Assembly (NCBI RefSeq): GCF_013367775.1
Contig: NZ_CP055157.1
Span: 1,240,001-1,304,000, forward strand
Reading direction: 5' to 3'
Source of the DNA: Microbulbifer sp. YPW1
GTDB taxonomy: Bacteria > Pseudomonadota > Gammaproteobacteria > Pseudomonadales > Cellvibrionaceae
Length of the DNA: 64,000 bases
A program made the translations under genes and the position numbers. Positions 38,690-50,363 of the stretch are shown here, piece after piece (position 1 is the first letter of the stretch; each line of letters begins with the position of its first letter). A model generated the notes under the pieces. The model had not been told where the DNA came from and ran no database searches. It saw nothing but the letters and a program-made list of their open reading frames with translations.

Positions 38690-38726
38690 GCCACAAAAAT
38701 CCAAACAACGGGACCACAATACTTAC

Positions 38727-39578
38727 ATGCACCCGAAACTGTTTATCTTCCTGCAATACATCACTCCCCAGCACCTGCCCTCCCGCGCTGCTGGATGGTT
38801 GGCAGAAACCCGTATCGGCGGAATCAAAAACCCCTTCACCAAGTGGTTTGTAGAAAAATACAAAGTCGACATGAGCGAAGCCCTCGAAGAGGACTACACC
38901 GCTTATACCTGCTTCAACGACTTCTTCACCCGCGCCCTCAAAGACGGCGCACGCCCCATCGTCGAAGGTGAAAGCACCATCGCCGGCTGTGCTGACGGCG
39001 CCATCAGCCAGCTGGGCGAAATTCACAACGGTCGTATTTTCCAGGCCAAAGGCCAGGACTACAGCCTGCTCGAACTGGTCGGTGGCGATCCCGAAGTCGC
39101 CGCGCAATTTACCGGCGGCAACTTCGCCACGGTGTACCTGTCGCCAAAGGATTACCATCGTGTACACATGCCCCTCGACGGCGTACTGCAGCGCATGATC
39201 TACGTGCCCGGCGAACTCTTCTCCGTCAATACCACCACCGCAGAAAACGTACCCCGCCTGTTCGCCCGCAACGAACGCCTTGTGTGTATCTTCGACACCG
39301 CCGCCGGCCCCATGGCCATGATTCTCGTTGGCGCCATGATTGTCGCCGCCATCGAAACCGTCTGGGCCGGCCAGGTCGCCCCGATCAAGCGTCAGATCCG
39401 CACCACCCGCTACGACGAACAAAAACCCATCGCGCTGAAAAAAGGCGAGGAAATGGGACGCTTCAAGCTCGGTTCAACCGTGGTACTGCTGTTCGGTGCT
39501 GACAAAGTGAAATGGGCAGAAGAACTCGCCGCGGAATCTCCGGTGAAAATGGGTGAGTATTTCGGAGATCTGATTTAA
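38727..39578 (+). CDS. psd: Phosphatidylserine decarboxylase proenzyme
   Basis: Membrane-associated enzyme that makes phosphatidylethanolamine. Self-cleavage occurs at the LGST motif, with Ser250 becoming the pyruvoyl group ([11 protein letters not shown]). The conserved [10 protein letters not shown] and [10 protein letters not shown] segments are present. The 283-residue length is standard. It lies downstream of rsgA, as in E. coli, but is separated from the rhodanese gene by stem-element copy 5. Confidence 0.97.
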   Translation: MHPKLFIFLQYITPQHLPSRAAGWLAETRIGGIKNPFTKWFVEKYKVDMSEALEEDYTAYTCFNDFFTRALKDGARPIVEGESTIAGCADGAISQLGEIHNGRIFQAKGQDYSLLELVGGDPEVAAQFTGGNFATVYLSPKDYHRVHMPLDGVLQRMIYVPGELFSVNTTTAENVPRLFARNERLVCIFDTAAGPMAMILVGAMIVAAIETVWAGQVAPIKRQIRTTRYDEQKPIALKKGEEMGRFKLGSTVVLLFGADKVKWAEELAAESPVKMGEYFGDLI

Positions 39579-39630
39579 TTTCTCCGCAACAACCTCAATA
39601 GTCGTTTCGTAATAACAACGTCGAAGCGAA

Positions 39631-39744
39631 GACCCAGCTACCGGATACTTGTTTGCGAGACTGTCGAAAAGAGGGACCTTTTCGACAAGCCCCCAGGGAT
39701 GGGCCTACGGCGTGTCTCGCAAACAAGTATCCGGTAGCTGGGGC
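39631..39744 (+). repeat. Intergenic stem element, copy 6
   Basis: Box AGCGAA precedes the outer arms 39631-39660 / 39715-39744: 30 pairs with one A-G mismatch, otherwise perfect. The arm sequence is unrelated to copies 2-5. Hairpin 1 is CTGTCGAAAAG / CTTTTCGACAA (10 of 11), loop AGGGAC, also a different sequence. Hairpin 2 is CCCA-GGGA-TGGG. The 3' box is GCCAC (39745-39749). It lies between psd and the MFS gene, in sense. Confidence 0.95.
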
Positions 39745-39785
39745 GCCACAAAACCCCGTACTCGCGTTCCACTTCAGCAGAATCC

Positions 39786-41015
39786 ATGCCCCCAGTACCA
39801 GACTTTATCCGCAGCAATCCCCAGCTCGCGTTTTTTGCACTGTTAGCCGTCGCTGCCTCCGGTTTCGGCCAGACCTTCTTTATCGCAATTTTCGGCGGTG
39901 CCCTGCGGCAGGAATTTGAGCTGGGCAACAGCTGGTACGGTGCCTGTTACAGTGCCGCCACGCTGTTATCCGCCTTTGTTTTGCTGGGCGCGGGCACACT
40001 GGTAGATCGCTGGCCACTGAAACGGGTCGCCACCCTGGGTGTACTTTTACTGAGCGCCGGCTGCCTGACCCTGGCCGTTGCACAAAGTGCCTGGATGCTA
40101 TTGCCGGGATTTTTCCTGCTGCGGTTTGCCGGACAGGGATTTATGACCCATATGGGGATGACCACCGCGGGACGCCATTTCACGGCTAATCGCGGCAAGG
40201 TGATTGCCCTGGCCGCACTGGGATTCCCCATCGCCGAAGCCCTGTTGCCCACAGGCGGATCGCTGCTGATCGAAAGTAGTGGCTGGCGCAGCGTATGGTG
40301 GCTGGCCGCCGGTGTGCTGTTGCTGGCTGTGTTACCTGCCCTGATATGGCTCGCCGGCAATACCGGGAAAGAAAGCGGTCAAAGTGAGAGTACAGCCACC
40401 AGCGGCGAGAACGACTATACCCGCACCCAGGTACTGCGGGATCGCGGTTTTTATTGCCTGTTGCCAGCCGTATTGATGACCCCCTTCGTGGTCACTGCCG
40501 TATTGTTTCACCAGGCCGCCATTGCCGACGAGCGGGGCTGGTCGATGAGCGTTCTCGCCGGCGCTTTCGGAGGCTATGCCGCCGGGCATCTGCTGGCCCT
40601 GTTTTTTGCCGGGGGGCTGGTGGACCGCTTCGGTGCACAGCGCAGCCTGCCACTGGCCCTGCTGCCGATGATTGTCGCGTTGCTGCTATTAGCCCTGCGC
40701 CAGGATTCCTGGGTGCCCTACGTGTATCTCGCGCTGATTGGCGTGGCCCAGGCCGGTACCGGCACCGCCGGCAGTGCTTTGTGGCCCGAGCGTTATGGCA
40801 GCACCCATCTCGGTGCGATACGCGCCGTTTCCCAGGCGTGCATGGTTTTCTCAACCGCTGCGTCGCCACTGTTACTGGGTTTTCTGCTGGACCAGGGAAT
40901 GAATGTTTACGGGGTAGGCTTGCTGCTGGCGGCAATCATCCTCGGCGGCTGCCTGCTTGCGGTATTCGCACCCTGGACCGCAAAGCAAAAGCCGCTGCAC
41001 GCGACCAGTGAATAG
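39786..41015 (+). CDS. MFS transporter of unknown substrate
   Basis: Twelve predicted membrane segments in 409 residues, with an MFS loop variant (GAGTLVDRWPLKRVATLG) after helix 2 and a cytoplasmic mid-loop of charged residues (about 192-215: GKESGQSESTATSGENDY). It looks like the NarK/oxalate-formate-antiporter-like group in general form, but no substrate motif is recognised. It stands alone between element copy 6 and the convergent HD-GYP gene. Confidence 0.85.
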   Translation: MPPVPDFIRSNPQLAFFALLAVAASGFGQTFFIAIFGGALRQEFELGNSWYGACYSAATLLSAFVLLGAGTLVDRWPLKRVATLGVLLLSAGCLTLAVAQSAWMLLPGFFLLRFAGQGFMTHMGMTTAGRHFTANRGKVIALAALGFPIAEALLPTGGSLLIESSGWRSVWWLAAGVLLLAVLPALIWLAGNTGKESGQSESTATSGENDYTRTQVLRDRGFYCLLPAVLMTPFVVTAVLFHQAAIADERGWSMSVLAGAFGGYAAGHLLALFFAGGLVDRFGAQRSLPLALLPMIVALLLLALRQDSWVPYVYLALIGVAQAGTGTAGSALWPERYGSTHLGAIRAVSQACMVFSTAASPLLLGFLLDQGMNVYGVGLLLAAIILGGCLLAVFAPWTAKQKPLHATSE

Positions 41016-41070
41016 TCCTGCGCCAATCGGGAAAAATAAAATGAAAGGAATTCGACGCTGAGTCGAGAAA

Positions 41071-42453
41071 TCAGCGATTCGGAATAAAACGCGCGATAAA
41101 CGCGGGCAGGCGCTGCTCGAAGAGATACTGATCACGCACTTTCGCCACATCCACCTGTGGATAGCGAACCGGATCCAGGTCGTGCAGGATGGTGATGAAG
41201 CCGGCATCACGCAGGGACTTCTTGCCCTTTTCCACCAGCGATTGCTTGCGGTCGTCATCCGCCGCCATATCGAACAGCTGCGGCTTTTCCAGCAGTTTTT
41301 TATTGGTGTCGGTCACCAGCATCACTTTCGGCTTCAATCGGCGCTTGTGGCTCTGCTCCACCACAACCGCGAGCTCACCAGTGGAAAGCTCCACCTGGGT
41401 ACCGGTAGGGTACAGGCCTATGGACTGGATAAACTCCAGTACCAGCTGCTCCTGGAAAGCGCAATCCCGCAGAGCATACAGCTGCGCCACCGCCTTGGAC
41501 GGCGCCAGCGGAAACTCGGCCCCGCGCGGATTGGTCGCCTCATCGTAGAAAGTCACAATCCCGCACATACGCGCCAGTACCGGAATCTGCCCTCCGCGCA
41601 GCCCGCGCGGATAGCCGCTGCCATCGTGCTGCTCTTTGTGGCAATGCACAATGGCCACAACCTGGGGATCGATATTCCCGTCGGCGGACAACAGTTTCAC
41701 GCTGTAATCCACGAACTTGCGGTATTCCAGCTCGTCCCGCGGATCGCGCTTTTCGGCCTTCAATACCGAATCGGAAAGATACAGCTTGCCCACATCCTTC
41801 AACAGGGTGGCGATACCCAGCTGCACCAGTTCCTGGCGACGCAGGCCTATGTGTCGCCCGAAAACCACCGCCCAGACACTGGCGCGTACCGAGTGGCTGT
41901 ATGTGTGCTCATCTTTTTCCCGCACCCGCGCGAGCCAGGAATAGGCGTCCGGGCTGCGCAGCACACTGTCCACCATCTGCGTGACCGTCTGGCTGACCTG
42001 TGCCGTGGGCAGCGGTCGGTCCGACTTCACCTGCACCATGACCTCGTGCATACCCTGAATGATTTGCTGGTGCAGCTGCTTGGCTTTCGCCGCCTCCTTG
42101 CGCGCAGGCTCGGGGGGGGCGTAGCTGTCGTGCTTGACCTGTACCGGCTTGCAGTTGATAGCAACGGGAATGCGACGCGCGGCGCCGCGTACCTGGGCTT
42201 GTTTCTGCGCTGCGATCTGTTCGTTGGCTGCGCGGGTCAGCTTGCGCAACTTGACGCCCACATCGCCAACGGTCTTGGCGACATCAACGTACACAAAGCG
42301 ACAGTATTTTTGCAGCTGGCGGATTTCTTCCAGATCGCGGATATAAAAGCCCTGCAGGGCGAAGGGAGTACGCGTCCACGGGCGATCCAGGCGAGACACA
42401 AACATGCCTCGCTGCAAGTCTTCAACGAATACTTTCGCCTGCTGGATTGCCAC
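41071..42453 (-). CDS. DUF3391/HD-GYP-domain protein with altered metal-site residues
   Basis: An N-terminal DUF3391 domain (about 1-100: AIQQAKVFVEDLQRGMFVSR) plus an HD-GYP domain (about 170-350), the family that degrades c-di-GMP. The GYP motif is intact (DGSGYPRGL). However, the HD dyad reads LLKDVGK instead of LLHDxGK, and the following HHE reads HKE (CHKEQHDGSG), so two expected metal ligands are lysines. Reduced or lost catalysis is likely. Start: GTG 42453 was chosen because a hairpin that looks like the hemE terminator (42527-42554) lies inside the longer open frame. No strong ribosome-binding site is seen. Confidence 0.85.
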   Translation of the reverse strand: MAIQQAKVFVEDLQRGMFVSRLDRPWTRTPFALQGFYIRDLEEIRQLQKYCRFVYVDVAKTVGDVGVKLRKLTRAANEQIAAQKQAQVRGAARRIPVAINCKPVQVKHDSYAPPEPARKEAAKAKQLHQQIIQGMHEVMVQVKSDRPLPTAQVSQTVTQMVDSVLRSPDAYSWLARVREKDEHTYSHSVRASVWAVVFGRHIGLRRQELVQLGIATLLKDVGKLYLSDSVLKAEKRDPRDELEYRKFVDYSVKLLSADGNIDPQVVAIVHCHKEQHDGSGYPRGLRGGQIPVLARMCGIVTFYDEATNPRGAEFPLAPSKAVAQLYALRDCAFQEQLVLEFIQSIGLYPTGTQVELSTGELAVVVEQSHKRRLKPKVMLVTDTNKKLLEKPQLFDMAADDDRKQSLVEKGKKSLRDAGFITILHDLDPVRYPQVDVAKVRDQYLFEQRLPAFIARFIPNR

Positions 42454-42526
42454 TTGATAGTTGCCGCGTATTTTTTTGTTTTGGGTAATGCTGGTGTCAG
42501 CCAGATAACGGCACAGCCGACACACT

Positions 42527-42554
42527 AAAGCCCCGCTAGAAGCCAAAGCGGGGC
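42527..42554 (-). terminator. Terminator-like hairpin after hemE
   Basis: On the minus strand GCCCCGCT pairs perfectly with AGCGGGGC (9-base loop) and is followed by TTT. It lies about 95 bp after the hemE stop. The T-run is short. Confidence 0.6.
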
Positions 42555-42649
42555 GGATTGTCACACGATTCTACTCTCTAGTAGACACCGTATTTGTGAC
42601 GCACGTCACACGAAATCAGTCAGTAAGCATTCACAGACCGTATTTCGGG

Positions 42650-43729
42650 TCACTGGTGATACTGCGGCGACAGCTCCACAACCGCGTCAAACATCGCGCC
42701 GGCATGGGCCGGGTCGACTTTCGGGGTGATACCGTGACCGAGATTGAAGATATGGCCGCTGCCCTTACCGAAGCCCGCCAGCACGGCAGCAACTTCCTCG
42801 CGGATTCGCTGCGGGTTCGCCAACAGGATTGAGGGATCCAGATTGCCTTGCAGGGCAACCCGGTCGCCCACCCGCGCACGGGCCTGGGCAATATCGGTGG
42901 TCCAGTCCAGTCCCAGCGCGGTAGCACCGCTATCGGCCATGGCTTCGAGCCACTGGCCACCGCCCTTGGTAAACAGAATCACCGGCACCTGGCGCCCATC
43001 CTGCTCCTTGATCAGCCCGTCAACGATACGCGCCATATACTGCAGGGAAAACTCGCGATAGGCCGTGTGGCTCAAGGCCCCACCCCAGGTGTCAAAAATC
43101 TGCACCGTCTGCGCACCAGCGCGGATCTGGGCGTTCAGGTAATCGATCACGGAATCCGCCAGAACGGTCAGCAACTGGTGCATGTCTTCCGGACGGTTAT
43201 AGAGCATTTCCTTGGCGCGGGCAAAGTCGCGGCTGGAGCCGCCTTCGATCATGTAGGTAGCCAGGGTCCAGGGACTGCCGGAGAAGCCGATCAGGGGCAC
43301 GCGGCCATTGAGCTCGCGGCGGATAGTGGTCACCGCATCGGTCACGTAGCTGAGATCACTCGCGGTATTCACCACTTCGAGCGCCGCGATATCGGCGCTG
43401 GTGCGCACCGGCTTTTTGAATTTGGGCCCTTCGCCTTCTTCGAAATACAGTCCGAGCCCCATGGCGTCGGGGATGGTGAGAATATCGGAGAACAGGATGG
43501 CGGCATCCAGGGGGTAACGCTCCAGCGGCTGCAAAGTCACTTCGCAAGCCAGTTCGGTGTTGCGGCACAGATCCATAAAGCTGCCGGCCTTGGCGCGGGT
43601 GGCGCGGTACTCGGGCAGGTAACGGCCGGCCTGGCGCATCATCCACATGGGGGTACGGTCGACGGGCTGGCGCAGCAGGGCGCGAAGGAAACGGTCGTTT
43701 TGCAGGGGGGCGAACTGGGTATCGGACAT
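42650..43729 (-). CDS. hemE: Uroporphyrinogen decarboxylase
   Basis: Decarboxylates the four acetate side chains of uroporphyrinogen III in haem synthesis. The signatures are [19 protein letters not shown] near the N-terminus and [17 protein letters not shown] in the middle. The C-terminus has QGNLDPSIL and [13 protein letters not shown]. The start was set at ATG 43729 (MSDTQ); a GTG two codons upstream (43735) is possible. The gene follows gltD as in Pseudomonas, though element copies 7 and 8 separate them. Confidence 0.97.
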   Translation of the reverse strand: MSDTQFAPLQNDRFLRALLRQPVDRTPMWMMRQAGRYLPEYRATRAKAGSFMDLCRNTELACEVTLQPLERYPLDAAILFSDILTIPDAMGLGLYFEEGEGPKFKKPVRTSADIAALEVVNTASDLSYVTDAVTTIRRELNGRVPLIGFSGSPWTLATYMIEGGSSRDFARAKEMLYNRPEDMHQLLTVLADSVIDYLNAQIRAGAQTVQIFDTWGGALSHTAYREFSLQYMARIVDGLIKEQDGRQVPVILFTKGGGQWLEAMADSGATALGLDWTTDIAQARARVGDRVALQGNLDPSILLANPQRIREEVAAVLAGFGKGSGHIFNLGHGITPKVDPAHAGAMFDAVVELSPQYHQ

Positions 43730-43869
43730 GATCACAACGGCTGGGTAAATGGCCGGCCATTGTACTCTCGGGGTTCCGTTTAGGACAGGGACTCGCCTGA
43801 CTGGGGATTTATGTGGGTGATTGGGGGGCTATCGGGGTTTGGTGGTTCGTATTTGGGTGGTCTCGTGGC

Positions 43870-44036
43870 GGCTTTGCTACCGGGTACCCCTTTGCGAAAC
43901 ACGCCGTGAACCCATCCCTGGGGGCTCTGCACCGCCATCCCTGGCGGTGACAAAACAATCGTTTTGGACGCCGGAGGCGCCCGCAGGGTGAGCTTGCGAA
44001 TCAACGTTTCGCAAAGGGGCACCCGGCATCAAAGCC
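43870..44036 (-). repeat. Intergenic stem element, copy 7 (enlarged, multi-hairpin)
   Basis: Read on the minus strand. Box ATGCGAA precedes the outer arms 44006-44036 / 43870-43900: 31 pairs, 28 Watson-Crick, 2 G-U, 1 mismatch. The core is 105 bases instead of 53. It contains GGGCGCC/GGCGTCC (one G-U), CAAAAC-GATT-GTTTTG, a long CACCGCCA-GGGA-TGGCGGTG hairpin, and the standard CCCA-GGGA-TGGG. The 3' box is GCCAC (43869-43865). It lies between gltD and hemE, in sense with them. Together with copy 8 it accounts for most of the 559-bp gap 43730-44288. Confidence 0.92.
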
Positions 44037-44117
44037 TTCGCATCTGAATCTTGTGCAATTTGATACTTCGGAGAAACCCGCTCGTGGCCCGAACCAAGCT
44101 CTGAGTTCCTATGCGAA

Positions 44118-44241
44118 GGTGCTGATGCCGGTAAAGGTTTGCCAGACCTTCAAAAACAGGATGTTTTTGCAGAGCCCCCAGGGATGGGTTAACGGGGGGC
44201 GCCTAGCTCGTGTCTGGCAAGTTTGTATCGGCAGCAGTACC
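44118..44241 (+). repeat. Intergenic stem element, copy 8
   Basis: Box ATGCGAA (44111-44117) precedes the outer arms 44118-44147 / 44212-44241: 30 pairs, 23 Watson-Crick, 5 G-U, 2 A-G. Hairpin 1 is CCTTCAAAAAC / GTTTTTGCAGA (9 of 11), loop AGGAT. Hairpin 2 is CCCA-GGGA-TGGG. An extra 15 or so bases (GGGGGGCGCCTAGCTCG) precede the 3' arm. The 3' box is GCCAC (44242-44246). It is opposite in orientation to copy 7. Confidence 0.9.
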
Positions 44242-44288
44242 GCCACTAGACCAGCTAGCGGCACCACGGAGGCAGACAAAACGAGAAA

Positions 44289-45722
<1,434 letters not shown>

Positions 45723-48700
45723 TTATTCGCCGCGCTTGCGTACATCGGACAGCAGTCCGGCGAGGCTGGCCGCCTTCGGCTTGACCAACCAGAATTTGTT
45801 GAGGTAATCGTCGAAGTTGTCGAGCAACTCCTCACCCCAGGCACTGCCGGTCTCGGCGACGAACTCTTCGATCACTTCGCGCAGGTGGCTCTGGTATTCC
45901 TCCAGGGCCTCGCTGCTGATGCGGCGCAGCTCGATCAGCTCGTGGTTGCACTTGTCGAAGAAGTCGCGATCCATATCCAGCACATAGGCAAAGCCACCGG
46001 TCATGCCGGCACCGAAGTTGACCCCGGTCTTGCCCAGCACCGCGATCATGCCGCCGGTCATGTACTCACAGCAGTGGTCACCCGCGCCTTCCACTACCGC
46101 GAAGGCACCGGAGTTGCGTACGCCGAAGCGCTCGCCGGCACACCCGGACGCGAACAACTTGCCGCCGGTGGCACCGTACAGGCAGGTGTTGCCGACAATG
46201 CTGGTCTCTTCCGACTTGAAGCTGCTGCCCTGGGGCGGACGGATCACCAGTTTGCCGCCGGCCATGCCCTTGCCCACATAGTCGTTGGCGTCGCCTTCCA
46301 GGTACATCTCCAGGCCGCCGGCATTCCAAACACCGAAGGACTGACCGGCAACACCGGTAAGGCGCAGCTTGATCGGCGCATCGACCATGCCCTGGTTGCC
46401 GTGCCGCTTGGCAATCTCACCGGACAGGCGCGCACCGATGGAGCGGTCGCAGTTGGTGAGGTTGAAGCTGAATTCGCCACCGGCCAGGTTTTCGATGGAC
46501 GGAAGGGTTTCTTCCACCATACGCTCGGCCAGCAGGCCCTTGTCCCACGGCTCGTTCTTCGCCTGCTGACAGGTCTGCGGCTTGCTGTCGAGCAGTGCAT
46601 CGGTGTGCAGCAGCGGCGACAGGTCCAGGGTTTTCTGCTTGGCGGTGCGTCCTTCCAGGGTTTCCAGCAAGTCCACACGACCCACCAGCTCGTCCATAGT
46701 GCGCACGCCCAGGCTTGCCATCCACTCGCGAGTTTCCTCGGCCACGAACTTGAAGAAGTTCATCGCCATTTCCACGGTGCCGATGTAGTGATCGTCACGC
46801 AGGTCCTTGTTCTGGGTAGCGACACCGGTAGCGCAGTTGTTCAGGTGGCAGATACGCAGGTACTTACAACCCAGCGCCACCATAGGCGCGGTACCGAAGC
46901 CGAAGCTCTCCGCACCCAGCATGGCCGCCTTGACCACGTCGAGACCACTCTTCAGACCGCCGTCGGTCTGCACGCGCACATTGCCGCGCAGGTCGTTGGC
47001 GCGCAGGGTCTGGTGGGTTTCCGCCAGGCCCAGCTCCCACGGGGAGCCGGCGTAGCGGATGGAGGTAATCGGGCTCGCCGCGGTACCGCCGTCGTAACCG
47101 GAAATAGTGATCAGATCCGCGTAGGCCTTGGCCACACCCGCGGCAATGGTGCCGACGCCGGGGCGGGACACGAGTTTCACCGAAACCAGCGCATCCGGGT
47201 TGACCTGCTTGAGGTCGTAGATCAGCTGCGCCAGATCTTCAATCGAGTAAATATCGTGGTGCGGCGGCGGCGAGATCAGGGTCACGCCGGGTACGGAGTA
47301 GCGCAAGCGCGCGATCAGCTCGTTCACCTTGCCGCCGGGCAGCTGGCCACCCTCACCGGGCTTGGCGCCCTGGGCGACCTTGATCTGCAGTACTTCCGCA
47401 TTGACCAGATAGTGCGGGGTCACCCCGAAACGGCCGGAGGCGATCTGCTTGATCTTGGAGACCTTGTCGGTGCCGAAACGCACCGGGTCTTCACCGCCCT
47501 CACCACTGTTGGAGCGACCGCCCAGGCGGTTCATGGCCTGGGCCAGTGCCTCGTGGGCCTCCGGCGACAGGGCGCCCAGGGACATGGCGGCGGAATCGAA
47601 GCGGCGCAGGATGTTTTCCGCGGGCTCCACTTCGTCCAGCGGAATCGGCTGCACGTCTTTTTTCAGTCCCAGCAGGTCGCGCAGGGTGGCGACCGGGCGC
47701 TGGTTGATCAGGGTAGCGTAGTCGCGCCAGGCGCCGTAGTCGCCGGTGCGCACCGCTTCCTGCAGGGCCTTGACCACATCCGGGTTGAACGCGTGGTACT
47801 CCTCGCCGTAGACAAATTTGTGCAGGCCGCCGGGGGAAACTTTTTTGCGCGGTTTCCACGCCAGCTGCGCACGCGCACGCATGTCGTCTTCGAGCTCGGC
47901 AAAGCCAGCACCCAGTACCCGGGCGGGCGCTTCCGGGAAACACAGGTCGATCACGTCCTGGGACAGGCCGACCAGTTCGTACAGCAGCGCACCGCGATAA
48001 GAGGCGATGGTGGAGATACCCATCTTCGACAGGATCTTCAGCAGGCCTTTAATGATGCCGTTGCGGTAATTCTTCTGCGCAGTCGCCGCGTCCAGCAGCA
48101 GCTCACCGGTTTCGATCAGGTGATTGATGATGCTGTAGGAGAAATACGGGTGCACTGCGGTGGCACCAACGCCGATCAGACAGGCCAGCTGGTGGGAATC
48201 ACGCGCGGTGGCGGTATCCACCACGATGTTGGAATCACAGCGCAGGCCGTTGTGCACCAGGTGGTGATGTACCGCACCGGTGGCCATCAGCGCGTCGATG
48301 GGCAGCTTGCCCTCTTCGATATCGCGGTCGGAGAGCACCACAACCACGGTGCCGTCCTTGCGCACCGACTCGGCCACATCGTTGCACAGCTTTTCGATGG
48401 CACTCTTCAGGTCCAGCTGCGCCGGGTCGTAATTGAGGTCGAATATTTTCGCGGTGAATTCTTCGCGCCCCAGATCCAGCAGCGCGGTGTACTTCATGTG
48501 CGACAGTACCGGGGACGACAGGATCACCCGGTCGGCGTGCTCCTGGGTCTGCTCGAACACGGATTTCTCACGCCCCAGGCAGGTTTCCAGGGACATGACG
48601 ATGGTTTCCCGCAGCGGGTCGATAGGCGGGTTGGTGACCTGCGCAAATTGCTGACGGAAATAGTCGTACAGGCAGCGGTTGCCTTCGGAAAGCACCGCCA

Positions 48701-50174
48701 TAGGCGTATCGTCACCCATGGAGCCCACCGCTTCCTGCCCGGCTTCTGCCAGCGGGCGGATCACCTGATCACGCTCCTCCAGGGATGAGCTGAACAACTT
48801 CTGGTAGACCTTGAACTGCTCCATGGAGAAGTTGTTGTCCACCGGTGCGGTCACCAGGGTGGAACGGATACGACGGGCCTTTTCCTTCAGCCACTTCTTG
48901 TAGGGCTGGGCTTTTTTCAGTTCTCCATCCACTTCGGCGGTGTGGCGCAGCTCACCCTTCAGGGTATCTACCGAGAGAATCTGGCCCGGGCCCAAACGGC
49001 CTTTGGCGACCACATCCGCCGGGTCGTACTGGTAAGTGCCCACTTCCGAGGCCACGGTAATGAAGTCATCTTTGGTGATCACCCAACGGGATGGGCGCAG
49101 GCCGTTGCGGTCCAGGGTACACACCGCGTGGCGACCGTCAGTCAGTACCAGGCCGGCAGGACCGTCCCAGGGCTCCATATGCATGGAGTTGTATTCGTAG
49201 AAGGCGCGCAGGTCCGAATCCATGGTATCCACGTTCTGCCAAGCCGGCGGTACCAGCATGCGGATGGCGCGATGCATGTCGATACCGCCCACAGTCAGCA
49301 GCTCGAGCATATTGTCGAGGCTGGAAGAGTCGGATCCCACACGGTTGACCAGCGGCTTCAGCTCGGTGAGCTCTGGCAGCAACTTGGTGATGAACTTGTT
49401 GGTGCGCGCCACGGACCAGTTGCGGTTGCCGGTGATGGTGTTGATCTCACCATTGTGCGCCAGCATGCGGAACGGCTGTGCCAGCGGCCAGCGCGGCATG
49501 GTGTTGGTAGAGAAGCGCTGGTGGAACACGCAGATGGCGGTTTCCAGGCGCGGGTCGGCCAGATCGGGGAAGAACGCCGGCAGGTCTGCCGGCATCATCA
49601 AACCTTTATATGACAGTACCGAGGTGGACAGGCTGGCGATGTAGGTGGCGTCGGTCAGCTGCTGCTCGGCCTTGCGGCGCGCCACAAACAGGCGCGCATT
49701 GAACTGCTGCTGCTCCAGCGGCGCTTCCGCGTTGTCGATCAGCAGGTGTTCGAAGCGCGGCAGGCTTTCCTTGGCGATCGGCCCCAGACAATCCTCATTG
49801 GTGGGCACCACGCGCCAGCCGGCCACTTGCAGGCCCTGTTCTTGTACGGCGCGCTCCAGAATCGCGCGCGCACTGGCGGCCTCGGCATCGTCCAGCGGCA
49901 GCATAATGGAGCCGATGGCGTACAGGTCGCTCAGGTCCCGGCCAAACTGCTCTTTGGCCACGGCGCGCAGAAAACCGTCAGGCTTCTGCAGCAGCAAGCC
50001 ACAGCCGTCGCCGGTTTTGCCATCGGCGGCAATACCGCCGCGGTGAGTCATGCAGGTCAACGATTCAATCGCTGTCTGCAACAACTTGTGGCTGGTTTCG
50101 CCCTTCAGGTGGGCGATCAATCCAAAGCCACAGTTATCTTTGAACTCATCCAATCGATACAGACCGCTACCCAT
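45723..50174 (-). CDS. gltB: Glutamate synthase (NADPH) large subunit
   Basis: Transfers the amide of glutamine to 2-oxoglutarate. The N-terminal class II glutaminase domain is preceded by a short propeptide, with catalytic Cys15 in [14 protein letters not shown]. The central domain, the FMN-binding synthase domain ([34 protein letters not shown]), the 3Fe-4S motif ([15 protein letters not shown]) and the C-terminal beta-helix follow. The start was set at ATG 50174 ([11 protein letters not shown]) with GAGGAA upstream rather than the ATG 48 bases earlier. The product is 1,483 residues. Confidence 0.98.
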   Translation of the reverse strand: MGSGLYRLDEFKDNCGFGLIAHLKGETSHKLLQTAIESLTCMTHRGGIAADGKTGDGCGLLLQKPDGFLRAVAKEQFGRDLSDLYAIGSIMLPLDDAEAASARAILERAVQEQGLQVAGWRVVPTNEDCLGPIAKESLPRFEHLLIDNAEAPLEQQQFNARLFVARRKAEQQLTDATYIASLSTSVLSYKGLMMPADLPAFFPDLADPRLETAICVFHQRFSTNTMPRWPLAQPFRMLAHNGEINTITGNRNWSVARTNKFITKLLPELTELKPLVNRVGSDSSSLDNMLELLTVGGIDMHRAIRMLVPPAWQNVDTMDSDLRAFYEYNSMHMEPWDGPAGLVLTDGRHAVCTLDRNGLRPSRWVITKDDFITVASEVGTYQYDPADVVAKGRLGPGQILSVDTLKGELRHTAEVDGELKKAQPYKKWLKEKARRIRSTLVTAPVDNNFSMEQFKVYQKLFSSSLEERDQVIRPLAEAGQEAVGSMGDDTPMAVLSEGNRCLYDYFRQQFAQVTNPPIDPLRETIVMSLETCLGREKSVFEQTQEHADRVILSSPVLSHMKYTALLDLGREEFTAKIFDLNYDPAQLDLKSAIEKLCNDVAESVRKDGTVVVVLSDRDIEEGKLPIDALMATGAVHHHLVHNGLRCDSNIVVDTATARDSHQLACLIGVGATAVHPYFSYSIINHLIETGELLLDAATAQKNYRNGIIKGLLKILSKMGISTIASYRGALLYELVGLSQDVIDLCFPEAPARVLGAGFAELEDDMRARAQLAWKPRKKVSPGGLHKFVYGEEYHAFNPDVVKALQEAVRTGDYGAWRDYATLINQRPVATLRDLLGLKKDVQPIPLDEVEPAENILRRFDSAAMSLGALSPEAHEALAQAMNRLGGRSNSGEGGEDPVRFGTDKVSKIKQIASGRFGVTPHYLVNAEVLQIKVAQGAKPGEGGQLPGGKVNELIARLRYSVPGVTLISPPPHHDIYSIEDLAQLIYDLKQVNPDALVSVKLVSRPGVGTIAAGVAKAYADLITISGYDGGTAASPITSIRYAGSPWELGLAETHQTLRANDLRGNVRVQTDGGLKSGLDVVKAAMLGAESFGFGTAPMVALGCKYLRICHLNNCATGVATQNKDLRDDHYIGTVEMAMNFFKFVAEETREWMASLGVRTMDELVGRVDLLETLEGRTAKQKTLDLSPLLHTDALLDSKPQTCQQAKNEPWDKGLLAERMVEETLPSIENLAGGEFSFNLTNCDRSIGARLSGEIAKRHGNQGMVDAPIKLRLTGVAGQSFGVWNAGGLEMYLEGDANDYVGKGMAGGKLVIRPPQGSSFKSEETSIVGNTCLYGATGGKLFASGCAGERFGVRNSGAFAVVEGAGDHCCEYMTGGMIAVLGKTGVNFGAGMTGGFAYVLDMDRDFFDKCNHELIELRRISSEALEEYQSHLREVIEEFVAETGSAWGEELLDNFDDYLNKFWLVKPKAASLAGLLSDVRKRGE

Positions 50175-50340
50175 AGAATTCCTCAAAGTGTTATTGCTAC
50201 CCCTCCGGTTCCGATGGTCCACCGCGGATCTATTGCAGTGAAAATCAGTTCACAGCCCGCGAGCTGCTACGGGGGTATATTTATCTACTTTCGAGCCAAA
50301 GGTGCCGCAGATTCCACTGAGATTTCAGTACCCCAATGAC

Positions 50341-50363
50341 AAAAAAAGCCCGCGTTAGGGGCT
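50341..50363 (-). terminator. Intrinsic terminator in the gltB leader
   Basis: AGCCC (minus strand, from 50363) pairs with GGGCT (ending 50347), loop CTAACGC, followed by a run of T (50347-50341). It lies 167 bp before gltB and 216 bp after aroB, so it could end aroB read-through or attenuate gltBD. Confidence 0.85.

Noticed and set aside
38572..38971. Short plus-strand frames (for example with [15 protein letters not shown]) over the intergenic elements, also at 39649-39919, 43780-44022 and 44053-44292
   Set aside because: The shared QGWV peptide is just the translation of the conserved CCCAGGGATGGGTT core of the stem elements; frames differ in length and lack ribosome-binding sites.
45885..48788. 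967-residue open frame on the plus strand
   Set aside because: It is exactly antisense to gltB, which has complete catalytic and cofactor motifs. High G+C content and codon bias create long antisense frames, and the translation has no recognisable domain.
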